Positions 8,836 to 17,369 of a stretch of 64,000 nt of DNA are shown here, piece by piece. The stretch is from the NCBI RefSeq assembly GCF_004000255.1, contig NZ_RCIQ01000007.1:113756-177755 (forward strand), written 5' to 3'. The DNA comes from Nioella ostreopsis (GTDB taxonomy: Bacteria; Pseudomonadota; Alphaproteobacteria; Rhodobacterales; Rhodobacteraceae). Within the stretch, counting starts at the first letter, position 1; each line of letters opens with the position of its first letter. Under the pieces are notes generated by a model. It did not search any database. It had not been told where the DNA came from and was given only the letters and a program-made list of their open reading frames with translations. Position numbers and translations under genes: made by a program.

Positions 8836-10263
8836 ATGGCAGACACAGGTCCCACCTTCGATGAAATGCTGGCACAGCCGGACCAGCCCCGCCCGCCCTA
8901 CGAGTCCTATTTCCAGTGGTTCGCCAATGAGGATCTCAAGGATCTCCGCCGCAAGTCGAGAGAGGCCGAGGCCTTCTTTCGCCGGATCGGCATCACCTTC
9001 AATGTCTACGGGCAGGACGAAGCGGACGAGAGGCTGATCCCCTTCGATATCGTGCCCCGCATCATCTCGGCGCGCGAATGGGCCACGCTGGAACGCGGCA
9101 TCGAACAGCGGGTGCGCGCGATCAACGCCTTCCTGCACGACATTTATCACCGGCAGGAAATCCTGCGCGCGGGCCGCATCCCCAAGGAAATCATCTCGAA
9201 GAACACGGCCTTCCTGCCGGAAATGATCGGGGTCAACCCGCCCGGCGGCGTCTATACCCATATCGTCGGCACCGATCTGGTGCGCACCGGAGAAAACGAA
9301 TTCTTCGTGCTGGAGGACAATGCCCGAACCCCGTCCGGTGTCAGCTACATGCTGGAGAACCGGGAAACCATGTTGCAGATGTTCCCCGAGCTGTTCAGCC
9401 AGCTGAAAGTGCGCCCGGTCAGCGCCTATCCGCAGCTTCTGCGCCGCTCGCTGGCCGATTGCGCGCCCGAGGGGCTGACCGACCGGCCCACGGTGGCGGT
9501 TCTGACCCCCGGCATCCACAACTCCGCCTATTTCGAACACGCCTTCCTGGCCGACCAGATGGGGGCGGAACTGGTTGAAAGCCACGATCTGGTGGTAGAA
9601 CATGGCCGCGTCGCAATGCGCACCACGCAAGGGTATCACCCGATTGACGTGCTCTACCGGCGCGTCGATGACGATTACCTCGACCCGCTGACCTTCAACC
9701 CCGACAGCCTGCTTGGCGTGCCGGGCATCATGGATGTCTATCGCGCCGGCAATATCACCATCGCCAATGCGCCCGGCACCGGCATCGCCGACGACAAGGC
9801 GCTTTACAGCTACATGCCCGATATCGTCGAGTTCTACACCGGCGAACGGGCGATCCTGCAAAACGTGCCGACATGGCGCTGTTCCGAGGCGGATTCGCTG
9901 GCCTATGTACTCGATCACCTGTCGGAACTGGTGGTCAAGGAGGTGCATGGATCAGGCGGCTACGGGATGCTGGTCGGTCCCGCCGCGTCTAAAAAGGAAA
10001 TCGCAGCATTTGAGAAGAAACTGCGCGCCCGGCCCTCGAACTACATCGCTCAGCCCACGCTGGCCCTGTCCACCGTGCCGATCCTGTCCAAGGCAGGGCT
10101 TGCGCCGCGTCATGTCGATCTGCGCCCCTTCGTTCTGGTCTCCCCCAACAAGGTCGAAATCACGCCCGGCGGCCTGACCCGCGTGGCGCTGAAAAAGGGC
10201 TCTCTGGTGGTCAATTCCAGCCAGGGCGGCGGCACCAAAGACACCTGGGTTCTGGGGGACTAA
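8836..10263 (+). CDS. Circularly permuted type-2 ATP-grasp protein
   Basis: 475 residues of the circularly permuted ATP-grasp family: the order of the ATP-binding lobes is swapped, with the metal-binding segment (FFVLEDNARTPSGVSYML, about residues 156-173) ahead of the nucleotide lobe (VVKEVHGSGGYGML, about 370-383). Members are predicted to form peptide or amide bonds, but no substrate is proven. The gene heads a four-gene unit with alpha-E, transglutaminase-like and Anbu protease genes, an arrangement recurrent in proteobacteria. The ATG at 8836 lacks a clear ribosome site, so a slightly different start is possible. Confidence 0.88.
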   Translation: MADTGPTFDEMLAQPDQPRPPYESYFQWFANEDLKDLRRKSREAEAFFRRIGITFNVYGQDEADERLIPFDIVPRIISAREWATLERGIEQRVRAINAFLHDIYHRQEILRAGRIPKEIISKNTAFLPEMIGVNPPGGVYTHIVGTDLVRTGENEFFVLEDNARTPSGVSYMLENRETMLQMFPELFSQLKVRPVSAYPQLLRRSLADCAPEGLTDRPTVAVLTPGIHNSAYFEHAFLADQMGAELVESHDLVVEHGRVAMRTTQGYHPIDVLYRRVDDDYLDPLTFNPDSLLGVPGIMDVYRAGNITIANAPGTGIADDKALYSYMPDIVEFYTGERAILQNVPTWRCSEADSLAYVLDHLSELVVKEVHGSGGYGMLVGPAASKKEIAAFEKKLRARPSNYIAQPTLALSTVPILSKAGLAPRHVDLRPFVLVSPNKVEITPGGLTRVALKKGSLVVNSSQGGGTKDTWVLGD

Positions 10264-10267
10264 GCCG

Positions 10268-11212
10268 ATGATGCTGGGAAAAACCGCAGGCGGCCTCTTC
10301 TGGATGTTTCGCTATATCGAACGGGCCGAAAACACCGCACGACTGCTGGAGGCCGGCTGGCGCATCGCGCTGACCCGGTCCGACGGCGAGTCGAATGAAT
10401 GGCAATCGGTGATCAGCACCGCCGGGATCGACGCCGCCTATTGCGCGAAATTCGACAGTTTCGACTCCGGCTCAGTGATCAACTTCCTGCTGCGCGACCG
10501 CGACAATCCCTCGTCGGTGCTGAATTCCATCGAAGCCGCCCGGTCCAATGCCCGCATGGTGCGCACCGCGCTGTCGTCGGAAGTGTGGGAGGCCGTCAAC
10601 GAATGCTGGATGGAGGTGAAGTCGGCACTGGCCCGCCCGGTATCGGAACGCACCCTTCATGAACTTCTGGCCGCGATCCGCTATCGTACCTCAGTGGTAC
10701 GCGGGGCGCTGCACGGGACCATGCTGCGCAACGACATCTTCGCCTTCTCGCGCCTCGGCACCTTCCTGGAACGCGCCGACAACACCGCCCGCATCCTCGA
10801 CGTCAAATACTACGTCCTTTTGCCCTCCGCCGCCTTCGTCGGCAGCCGCATCGACAATGTGCAATGGGAGGTGATCCTGCGTTCGGTCTCGGCGGAGCGC
10901 AGCTATCGCTGGCTCAATGGCGGCGAAACCACGCCCATAGGGATCGCAGAGTTCCTGATCCTCGACAAACGCATGCCCCGGTCCCTGGCCTTCTGCTATT
11001 CCAAGATCGGCGAGAACCTGAACTGGCTGGCCAATGACTACGGCGTCCGCCACGACAGCCACAATCTTGCAGACCGCATCTGCGGCCAGTTGAACGGGAC
11101 CACCGTGAACGCCATCTTCGAGGAAGGGTTGCATGAATTCCTGACCGCCAGCATCAATGACACCTCGACGCTGGCAAGTCTCATCCAGACAGATTTCAGG
11201 TTCTTCCAATGA
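10268..11212 (+). CDS. Alpha-E domain protein
   Basis: 314 residues, nearly all helical, matching the alpha-E family (repeated acidic/arginine helices such as MFRYIERAENTARLLEAGW near the N-terminus and FSRLGTFLERADNTARILDVKYY near residue 160; the shared ERAxNTARxL motif suggests an internal duplication). Its biochemical role is unknown. Alpha-E genes almost always accompany the circularly permuted ATP-grasp gene, which here ends 4 bases upstream, so a complex or a substrate-holding role is a reasonable inference. Cytoplasmic, no signal peptide. Confidence 0.85.
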   Translation: MMLGKTAGGLFWMFRYIERAENTARLLEAGWRIALTRSDGESNEWQSVISTAGIDAAYCAKFDSFDSGSVINFLLRDRDNPSSVLNSIEAARSNARMVRTALSSEVWEAVNECWMEVKSALARPVSERTLHELLAAIRYRTSVVRGALHGTMLRNDIFAFSRLGTFLERADNTARILDVKYYVLLPSAAFVGSRIDNVQWEVILRSVSAERSYRWLNGGETTPIGIAEFLILDKRMPRSLAFCYSKIGENLNWLANDYGVRHDSHNLADRICGQLNGTTVNAIFEEGLHEFLTASINDTSTLASLIQTDFRFFQ

Positions 11213-12027
11213 GCAGCCCGATCCGCCTCGCCATCACCCATGTGACCACCTACAGCTATGACCAGCCGGTGCATTACGCGTTGCAGCAACTGCGCCTTGT
11301 GCCCCGGTCGGGGCATGGGCAGACCGTGCTGGACTGGTCATCGACCATTATCGGCGGCACCAAGCAGGCCAGCTTTTCCGACCAGTTCGTCAACCACACG
11401 GAACTGGTCAAGGTCGATGCCGGTGCCACCCGGATCGAGATTCGCAGCGAAGGCACGGTCGAGGTCGAGGACAATCACGGCGTGATCGGCACTCACAAGG
11501 GCTTTGCCCCGCTCTGGCTGTTCGAGAATCCCACCCCAACCACATCCCCCGGCCCCGCGATCCGGGCGCTTGCACGCCAGCTCCGGGCCGAACAGGACGG
11601 GGCCGATACGCTGGCGCAATTACACGCATTGTCCGCGATGATCCTGTCGCAGGTCAGCTATGAAACCGGCCGCACCAACAGCGACACAACCGCCGAATCC
11701 GCCCTCACCTCGGGCCATGGCGTCTGTCAGGACCACGCCCATATCATGATCGCGGCTGCGCGCCTGTTGGGCCATCCCGCGCGCTATATCTCTGGCTACC
11801 TGATGATGAACGATCGCGTCGATCAGGATGCCAGCCACGCCTGGTGCGAGGTCTGGACCGAGGCGCTCGGATGGGTCGGCTTCGACGTGTCGAACGGAAT
11901 TTCACCGGATGCCCGCTATGTGCGCGTTGCCACCGGCCGCGACTACCGCGATGCCGCCCCGATCATGGGCATTCGCCAGGGCCCCGGTGACGAGCATCTT
12001 CAAGTCAGCTTGCAAGTTCAGCAATAG
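11209..12027 (+). CDS. Transglutaminase-like protease family protein
   Basis: 272 residues. The N-terminal half is the beta-rich domain seen in bacterial transglutaminase-like proteins (ITHVTTYSYDQPVHYALQQLRL), and the C-terminal half carries the papain-like triad: Cys in GHGVCQDHA (about residue 174), His in DASHAWCEVW (about 209) and Asp in GFDVSNG (about 224). Such proteins cleave or cross-link amide bonds. It overlaps the alpha-E gene by 4 bases (ATGA), indicating translational coupling, and is followed by the Anbu-type protease gene, so a peptide made by the ATP-grasp enzyme may be processed by these two. That is inference. Confidence 0.88.
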   Translation: MSSPIRLAITHVTTYSYDQPVHYALQQLRLVPRSGHGQTVLDWSSTIIGGTKQASFSDQFVNHTELVKVDAGATRIEIRSEGTVEVEDNHGVIGTHKGFAPLWLFENPTPTTSPGPAIRALARQLRAEQDGADTLAQLHALSAMILSQVSYETGRTNSDTTAESALTSGHGVCQDHAHIMIAAARLLGHPARYISGYLMMNDRVDQDASHAWCEVWTEALGWVGFDVSNGISPDARYVRVATGRDYRDAAPIMGIRQGPGDEHLQVSLQVQQ

Positions 12028-12068
12028 CCTGATTTCTAGACACCGGGATCATACAGAGGACTGCGGCA

Positions 12069-12809
12069 GTGACGTATTGCGTGGGGCTGAAACTGAACCG
12101 GGGGCTGGTGTTCATGTCGGACACACGGACCAATTCCGGCATCGACAATATCTCCACCTTCCGCAAGATGTTCATCTTCGAGCACCCCGGCGAACGCTGC
12201 ATCACCATCATGACGGCGGGCAATCTGGCCACCACGCAATCGGTGATCAGCCTGCTGGAAGAACGCGGCAAGGCCCCCGATGACCGCAGCCCCGGCATCT
12301 ACAAGGCCAAGTCGATGTTCCAGGTCGCGACCCTGATCGGCAACACGCTGAAAGAGGTCATCGCCAGCCATGCCGATACCGGCCAGCAGGCCGACGCGAT
12401 GTTCTCGGCCACGATCATTGTCGGCGGGCAGGTCGGCGACGGCGAACCGCGTATGTTCATGATCTACCCGGAGGGCAACTTCATCGAAGCGAGCGAAGAC
12501 ACGCCCTTCTTCCAGATCGGCGAAACCAAATATGGCCGCCCGATTCTGGTCCGCGCGTTCGAGCCTGAAATGAGCTTCGAGGACGCCATCAAGCTGCTGC
12601 TCGTTTCCTTCGACTCGACGATCAAGGCCAACCTCTCGGTCAGCCTGCCGCTCGACCTTCACGCCTATGACACGAACAGCATGAAGCGAGGCCGGGAAAT
12701 GCGGATCAAGGCGGACAACCCCTATTTCGAAGAGATATCGACCGGCTGGGGCGTGGCCTTGAAAAACGCGTTCCGGGAATTGCCGGATTTCGCCTTCCCG
12801 TCCGAATAA
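12069..12809 (+). CDS. Proteasome-type protease (Anbu family)
   Basis: 246 residues of the Ntn-hydrolase fold. After removal of Met1 the N-terminal threonine, Asp17 (in FMSDTRTNSG) and Lys32 (in TFRKMF) align with the Thr1/Asp17/Lys33 triad of HslV and the proteasome beta subunit. Length and the TYCVGLKLNRGLVF start fit Anbu, the bacterial proteasome-like protein that assembles as open helical rings. No ATPase ring partner (HslU-type) is encoded nearby. It is the last gene of the ATP-grasp/alpha-E/transglutaminase unit, 41 bases after the previous stop. Its substrate is unknown. Confidence 0.88.
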   Translation: MTYCVGLKLNRGLVFMSDTRTNSGIDNISTFRKMFIFEHPGERCITIMTAGNLATTQSVISLLEERGKAPDDRSPGIYKAKSMFQVATLIGNTLKEVIASHADTGQQADAMFSATIIVGGQVGDGEPRMFMIYPEGNFIEASEDTPFFQIGETKYGRPILVRAFEPEMSFEDAIKLLLVSFDSTIKANLSVSLPLDLHAYDTNSMKRGREMRIKADNPYFEEISTGWGVALKNAFRELPDFAFPSE

Positions 12810-12823
12810 TCGGTCAAACGTCT

Positions 12824-12868
12824 GTACGGGGGGTGCACGGGGGGTGTACGCCCGGTGTACGGGGGGTG
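12824..12868 (+). repeat. 11-bp-period G-rich intergenic repeat, copy 1
   Basis: A run of four 11-base units of the form GGGGGGTGYAC starts at 12828, 12839, 12850 and 12861 (the third begins GCCC instead of GGGG, the last is cut to GGGGGGTG). The same 45-base block occurs inverted at 36743-36787; aligned by eye, 43 of 45 bases agree. It lies between the Anbu gene and the copA promoter. The units are in helical phase and G-rich enough to form quadruplex-like or protein-binding structures. It is not coding. Confidence 0.8.
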
Positions 12869-12894
12869 ATGGGCATTTTTTGTCTCTCCCGCCC

Positions 12895-12925
12895 TTGACC
12901 TTCCAGAGACTGGAACCCCTATCTA
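12895..12925 (+). promoter_or_regulatory. CueR-type promoter/operator of copA
   Basis: -35 TTGACC (12895-12900) and -10 TATCTA (12920-12925) are separated by 19 bases, the long spacer typical of MerR-family targets. The spacer contains the perfect inverted repeat TTCCAG-AGA-CTGGAA (12901-12915). A CueR dimer bound here would untwist the promoter when Cu(I) binds. The cueR gene itself is downstream of copA, so it is probably in the same transcript. Confidence 0.85.
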
Positions 12926-12962
12926 CCGTGCTGACCGAAGATTCGGCCCGAAGGGTTTCACC

Positions 12963-15464
12963 ATGTCCGATCAAGCCAAGACCCACCTGCACATCACCGG
13001 CCTCAGCTGCGCCGGATGCGTGCGCCGCGCGGAAACCGCGCTGGCCGCTGTGCCCGGTGTCAGCAGCGCCGAGGTCAGCTTTGCCAGCGAAAGCGCGCGG
13101 GTTCTGCACGACCCTTCCGTCGGGGTGGACGAGCTGACAAACGCTTTGGAAACAGCAGGTTACCCGGCAGCGCAGGCGGACGTCACCCTGTCGGTCGAGG
13201 GCATGACCTGCGCCTCTTGCGTGGGCCGCGTGGAAAAGGCGTTGCAGGCCGCGCCGGGGGTCTTGTCGGCCTCGGTCAACCTCGCCACGGAAACGGCGCA
13301 GGTGCACTATCTGCTGGGGCAATCCAGCCCCTCGCAAATCGCGGGCGCGGCCACGGCTGCGGGCTTCAAGGCGACGATCAAGGGCACGGAACCTGACGGC
13401 AAGGATGAACGCAAAGCACAGGAAATTCAAAGCCTTGCGCGGAAAACAATGCTTGCCGCCGCGCTTGTTCTGCCGGTCTTCATCGTCGAGATGGGCGGGC
13501 ATGTCTTCCCTGCCCTACACCACTATGTGGCGATGACAATCGGCGATCAGACCAGCCGGGTTTTGCAATTCCTGCTGATCGCAATCACCCTCATCGGCCC
13601 CGGTCGCGGCTTCTACACCAAGGGCATTCCGGCGCTGCTGAAGGGCGCGCCTGATATGAACTCCCTCGTCGCGCTCGGCACCCTTGCGGCGTTCGGATAT
13701 TCCACCGTATCCACCTTCGCGCCGGGCCTTTTGCCAGACGGCACCGCGCATGTCTATTTCGAGGCGGCGGGCGTCATTGTCGTGCTGATCCTCCTGGGCC
13801 GCCTGCTGGAGGCGCGCGCCAAGGGACGCACCGGAGAAGCGATCCGCAAGCTGTTGAACCTGCAAGCAAAAACCGCCCGTGTGGAGCGTTCCGGCGAGGT
13901 CATTGACCTGCCCATAGAAGAGGTCGTCGCAGGCGATATCCTGCATGTCCGTCCCGGTGAGCGGATCGCCGTCGATGGCCGGGTGATCTCGGGCGAAAGC
14001 CATGTGGACGAGTCCATGCTGACCGGTGAGCCGGTCCCGGTTCTGAAATCCCGCAAGGCGCAGGTTGTGGGCGGCACCGTGAACGGCGCGGGCGCACTGA
14101 CCTTCCGGGCCGAGAAGGTGGGCCGCGACACGATGCTGGCGCAGATCATCGCCATGGTCGAGGAAGCCCAGGGCGCGAAACTGCCCATTCAGGGCATGGT
14201 GGACCGCATCACAGCCTGGTTTGTCCCTGCGGTCATCGCCGCAAGCCTGCTGACCGTGCTGGTCTGGCTGATCTTCGGCCCAGATCCCGCGCTCAGTCTC
14301 GCGCTGGTCGCGGGCGTGTCCGTCATGATCATCGCCTGCCCCTGCGCCATGGGTCTGGCCACGCCGACCTCAATCATGGTGGGCACGGGCCGCGCCGCTG
14401 AAATGGGCGTGCTGTTCCGCAAGGGCGACGCGCTGCAAAGCCTGCAAGCGGCGCAGGTAGTGGCCTTCGACAAGACGGGCACGCTGACCGAAGGCCGCCC
14501 GGAACTGGTCGCGCTGACGCCCTTGGGCATGTCTGACGATGATGTGTTGCGGCTGGTCGCCAGCGTCGAAAGCAAGTCCGAGCATCCCATAGCCGCCGCC
14601 ATCCTGCGGGCCGCCAGAACGCGCGGGCTGGAATTTCCGAAACCCGAGGGGTTCCAATCGGTTACGGGCTTTGGTGCGGAGGCGATGGTAGATGGCCGCA
14701 AGGTGCTGGTCGGGGCGGATCGCTACATGGATCGCGAGGGCATCGACACCGCCCCGCTGGCGTCAGAGGCCGACCGGCTGGCCAATGATGGCAAGACCGC
14801 GCTCTTTGCCGCCGTGGACGGGCAGCTTGCGGCGCTGATTGCCGTAGCCGATCCGGTCAAGCGATCCACCCCCATAGCCCTGACCATCCTGCGTGACATG
14901 GGCCTGCAAACCGCCATGATCACCGGCGACACCCCCGCCACGGCCGAGGCCATTGCCCGAGAGCTGCACATCGACCACGTGATCGCGGGCGTACTGCCCG
15001 ATGGCAAGGTCGAGGCCATCGCGCGGCTGCGCACCCAAGGCACGGTGGCCTTCGTGGGCGACGGGATCAACGACGCGCCTGCACTGGCCTCTGCCGATGT
15101 AGGCATTGCCATCGGCACTGGCACCGATATCGCGATTGAGGCGGCGGATGTGGTGCTAATCTCTGGCGATCTGCTTGGCGTGACGAACGCATTGCGCATC
15201 AGCGAACGCACGATTGCGAATATCCGGCAAAACCTGTTTTGGGCCTTCGGCTACAACGTGCTGCTTATTCCCGTTGCTGCGGGCGTACTCTATCCGCTTA
15301 CGGGCATGCTGCTGTCCCCTGCCCTTGCGGCGGGCGCTATGGCGCTGTCCTCGGTCTTCGTGCTGTCCAACGCCCTGAGGCTAAGATGGGTGGGCGCGGC
15401 GCATGATGGCGGCCCCGCACCTGCGCAAACCGCCCGGACTTCAATCCCTGCCCCCGCCGAATAA
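12963..15464 (+). CDS. copA: Copper-exporting P1B-type ATPase
   Basis: 833 residues. Two N-terminal heavy-metal-binding domains (GLSCAGC near residue 15, GMTCASC near 82), eight membrane segments, the TGES-equivalent loop ([13 protein letters not shown]), the membrane CPC motif ([13 protein letters not shown]), the phosphorylation site DKTGTLTEG, the SEHPIA nucleotide-domain motif and [13 protein letters not shown] plus these CxxC motifs points to Cu(I) or Ag(I) efflux across the inner membrane. It is preceded by a CueR-type promoter and followed after 10 bases by cueR, so induction by copper is clear from context. Confidence 0.94.
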   Translation: MSDQAKTHLHITGLSCAGCVRRAETALAAVPGVSSAEVSFASESARVLHDPSVGVDELTNALETAGYPAAQADVTLSVEGMTCASCVGRVEKALQAAPGVLSASVNLATETAQVHYLLGQSSPSQIAGAATAAGFKATIKGTEPDGKDERKAQEIQSLARKTMLAAALVLPVFIVEMGGHVFPALHHYVAMTIGDQTSRVLQFLLIAITLIGPGRGFYTKGIPALLKGAPDMNSLVALGTLAAFGYSTVSTFAPGLLPDGTAHVYFEAAGVIVVLILLGRLLEARAKGRTGEAIRKLLNLQAKTARVERSGEVIDLPIEEVVAGDILHVRPGERIAVDGRVISGESHVDESMLTGEPVPVLKSRKAQVVGGTVNGAGALTFRAEKVGRDTMLAQIIAMVEEAQGAKLPIQGMVDRITAWFVPAVIAASLLTVLVWLIFGPDPALSLALVAGVSVMIIACPCAMGLATPTSIMVGTGRAAEMGVLFRKGDALQSLQAAQVVAFDKTGTLTEGRPELVALTPLGMSDDDVLRLVASVESKSEHPIAAAILRAARTRGLEFPKPEGFQSVTGFGAEAMVDGRKVLVGADRYMDREGIDTAPLASEADRLANDGKTALFAAVDGQLAALIAVADPVKRSTPIALTILRDMGLQTAMITGDTPATAEAIARELHIDHVIAGVLPDGKVEAIARLRTQGTVAFVGDGINDAPALASADVGIAIGTGTDIAIEAADVVLISGDLLGVTNALRISERTIANIRQNLFWAFGYNVLLIPVAAGVLYPLTGMLLSPALAAGAMALSSVFVLSNALRLRWVGAAHDGGPAPAQTARTSIPAPAE

Positions 15465-15474
15465 GGACCAGCCC

Positions 15475-15861
15475 ATGAATATCGGAGACGTGGCCGACCG
15501 GTCCGGCCTGCCCCCCAAGACGATCCGCTACTACGAGGATATCGGCCTTGTGACCCCGAAACGTGCGGCCAATGGCTATCGCAGCTTTCGCGACAGCGAC
15601 CTGCACAAGCTGACCTTTCTGGGCCATGCCCGCTCGCTTGGGTTTTCCATCGAGGATTGCAGGGCTCTGCTGGCGCTCTACGAGGATGAAACCCGCGCCA
15701 GCAGCGATGTGAAGCGGATCGCCAAGGATCATCTTGCGAGAATTGACAAAAAAATCGCGGACCTGGCCGCGATGCGCGATACGCTGTCCCATCTGGTGCG
15801 GGAATGCGCGGGCGATGATCGGCCGGATTGCCCGATTCTGCAGGGGCTGGAAGACGGGTGA
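15475..15861 (+). CDS. cueR: Cu(I)-responsive MerR-family regulator
   Basis: 128 residues. MerR helix-turn-helix at the N-terminus (MNIGDVADRSGLPPKTIRYYEDIGL), dimerisation helix in the middle, and the metal-binding loop ECAGDDRPDCPI near the C-terminus; Cys-x7-Cys spacing equals Cys112/Cys120 of CueR and HmrR, the +1 ion class. The ATG at 15475 is chosen over an upstream in-frame one at 15403 because the latter would overlap copA and add residues before the conserved N-terminus; AAGGACC precedes it. Encoded directly after copA, it should activate the copA promoter and so its own synthesis. Confidence 0.9.
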   Translation: MNIGDVADRSGLPPKTIRYYEDIGLVTPKRAANGYRSFRDSDLHKLTFLGHARSLGFSIEDCRALLALYEDETRASSDVKRIAKDHLARIDKKIADLAAMRDTLSHLVRECAGDDRPDCPILQGLEDG

Positions 15862-16023
15862 TGGCTTCCGATCCGCTCCATTCCGCCACGATCCGGCGCG
15901 CGAAGGTCTGCCTGCGACGCGGAAAAGTCGCGCGTGGTGGATCGACATTTCCAAATGCATTGCTAGTCTGACCCCAAGACGCCCACGGGCTATGGCCCGG
16001 GGCGCGAAGATCAGGGAGATGAC

Positions 16024-16890
16024 ATGAACTATCATAGTCCTTCGAGTTTCGAAGAAGCCTCGGCCATTGCGGCGCAGGCGGGGGGAACCACGCGGTTTCT
16101 GGCAGGTGGAACGGATGTGCTGGTGCAGTTGCGCGCCGATATCGTGACGCCCGACGACCTTATCGACATCAAGCACATCCCCGGCGTGAAAGAGATCGCC
16201 CGGACAGACGGTGGCGGCTGGCGCATCGGCGTGGCCGTGGCGGGCGCAGAGATGACGGAATGCGCCGAACTTTGCGCCGACTGGCCGGGTGTGGTCGAGG
16301 GGATGGACCTGATTGGCTCCACCCAGGTGCAGGGCCGCGCGACGCTGGTTGGGAACCTCTGCAACGGCTCGCCCGCCGCCGACGCGGTTCCCGGCATGAT
16401 CGCGGCGGGCTGCACCGTCACCGTGACCGGCCCCGAGGGCACGCGCGAGGTGGCGGTGGAAGACATCCCCACAGGCCCCGGCAAGACCGCGCTAGCCAAA
16501 GGGGAGCTGATCACCGCCGTGACGATCCCTGCGCGGGGCGAGAACGGCGGCGACGCCTATCTACGCTTCATCCCGCGCACCGAGATGGATATTGCCGTTG
16601 TGGGCTGCGCCGTGAACCTGCGGCTCGATGGCGATACCATTACTGAAGCGCGCGTGTCGCTTGGCGCGGTCGCCCCCACGGCCCTTCTTGTAGAAGAAGC
16701 AGCGCAGGCGATCATCGGCACCACGCTGGATGACGCGGCGCTCGACGCGCTGGCGGCGGCGGCCTCTGCCGCCTGCAACCCCATTGACGACAAGCGCGGC
16801 ACGATCGAGTTCCGCACCCATGTGGCCGGCGTGCTGGCCCGACGGGCGGCGAAGATCGCCTATGCCCGCGCGAAAGGAGAAAACGCATGA
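16024..16890 (+). CDS. Xanthine dehydrogenase family, FAD-binding medium subunit
   Basis: 288 residues of the CoxM/CutM type. FAD-contact motifs AGGTDVLVQ (about residue 31) and LVGNLCNGSPAADAVP (about 109) are visible, followed by the CO-dehydrogenase flavoprotein C-terminal domain. It passes electrons from the 2Fe-2S clusters to its acceptor. First gene of the operon (order M-S-L), preceded by AGGGAG. The stop overlaps the next start by 4 bases. The 162 bases upstream, after cueR, hold no gene; a promoter is likely there but no clear boxes were assigned. Confidence 0.9.
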   Translation: MNYHSPSSFEEASAIAAQAGGTTRFLAGGTDVLVQLRADIVTPDDLIDIKHIPGVKEIARTDGGGWRIGVAVAGAEMTECAELCADWPGVVEGMDLIGSTQVQGRATLVGNLCNGSPAADAVPGMIAAGCTVTVTGPEGTREVAVEDIPTGPGKTALAKGELITAVTIPARGENGGDAYLRFIPRTEMDIAVVGCAVNLRLDGDTITEARVSLGAVAPTALLVEEAAQAIIGTTLDDAALDALAAAASAACNPIDDKRGTIEFRTHVAGVLARRAAKIAYARAKGENA

Positions 16891-17369
16891 CCAAGCGTAT
16901 CCATGTCAGCACAACGGTAAACGGCGACGAGGTCGACTATCTCTGCGACCCGCGCGAAACCCTGCTCGACTGCCTGCGCGACCATCTGGGCGTGATGGGC
17001 GTGAAGGAAGGCTGCGGCACCGGCGATTGCGGGGCGTGCTCTGTCACACTGGACGGGCGGCTGGTCTGTTCCTGTCTTGTCTTGGGCGTCGAGGCCGAGG
17101 GCAAGGAGATCGGCACCGTCGAAGGCATGGCCGACGGCGAGGTCCTGCACCCGCTGCAGCGCAAGTTCATCGAACATGCCGCCCTGCAATGCGGGATCTG
17201 CACGCCGGGCATTCTGGTTGCGGCCAAGAACCTGTTGGAGCGGAACCCCGACCCCACGGAAACCGAGCTGCGTTATTGGCTGGCGGGCAACCTCTGCCGC
17301 TGCACCGGTTATGACAAGATCATTCGCGCCGTGATGGATGCGGCGGCTGAAATGCGGGAGGCTTCGTAA
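16887..17369 (+). CDS. Xanthine dehydrogenase family, 2Fe-2S small subunit
   Basis: 160 residues of the CoxS/CutS type. Eight cluster ligands are seen: a plant-ferredoxin-like site GCGTGDCGACSV plus a following VCSC, and the second helical site CGICTPG with CRCTGY. It carries electrons from the molybdenum centre to FAD. Overlaps both neighbours (ATGA at the start, TAATG at the stop), so the three subunits are translated in a coupled way. Confidence 0.92.
   Translation: MTKRIHVSTTVNGDEVDYLCDPRETLLDCLRDHLGVMGVKEGCGTGDCGACSVTLDGRLVCSCLVLGVEAEGKEIGTVEGMADGEVLHPLQRKFIEHAALQCGICTPGILVAAKNLLERNPDPTETELRYWLAGNLCRCTGYDKIIRAVMDAAAEMREAS

Noticed and set aside
12824..12868. Short tandem repeats as a possible CRISPR array
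   Set aside because: Units are 11 bases with no spacers and no cas genes nearby.
12036..13502. 488-codon open frame on the minus strand
   Set aside because: It lies opposite the Anbu and copA genes, crosses the copA promoter and the G-rich repeat, and its translation is Arg/His-rich with no domain; a by-product of high GC.
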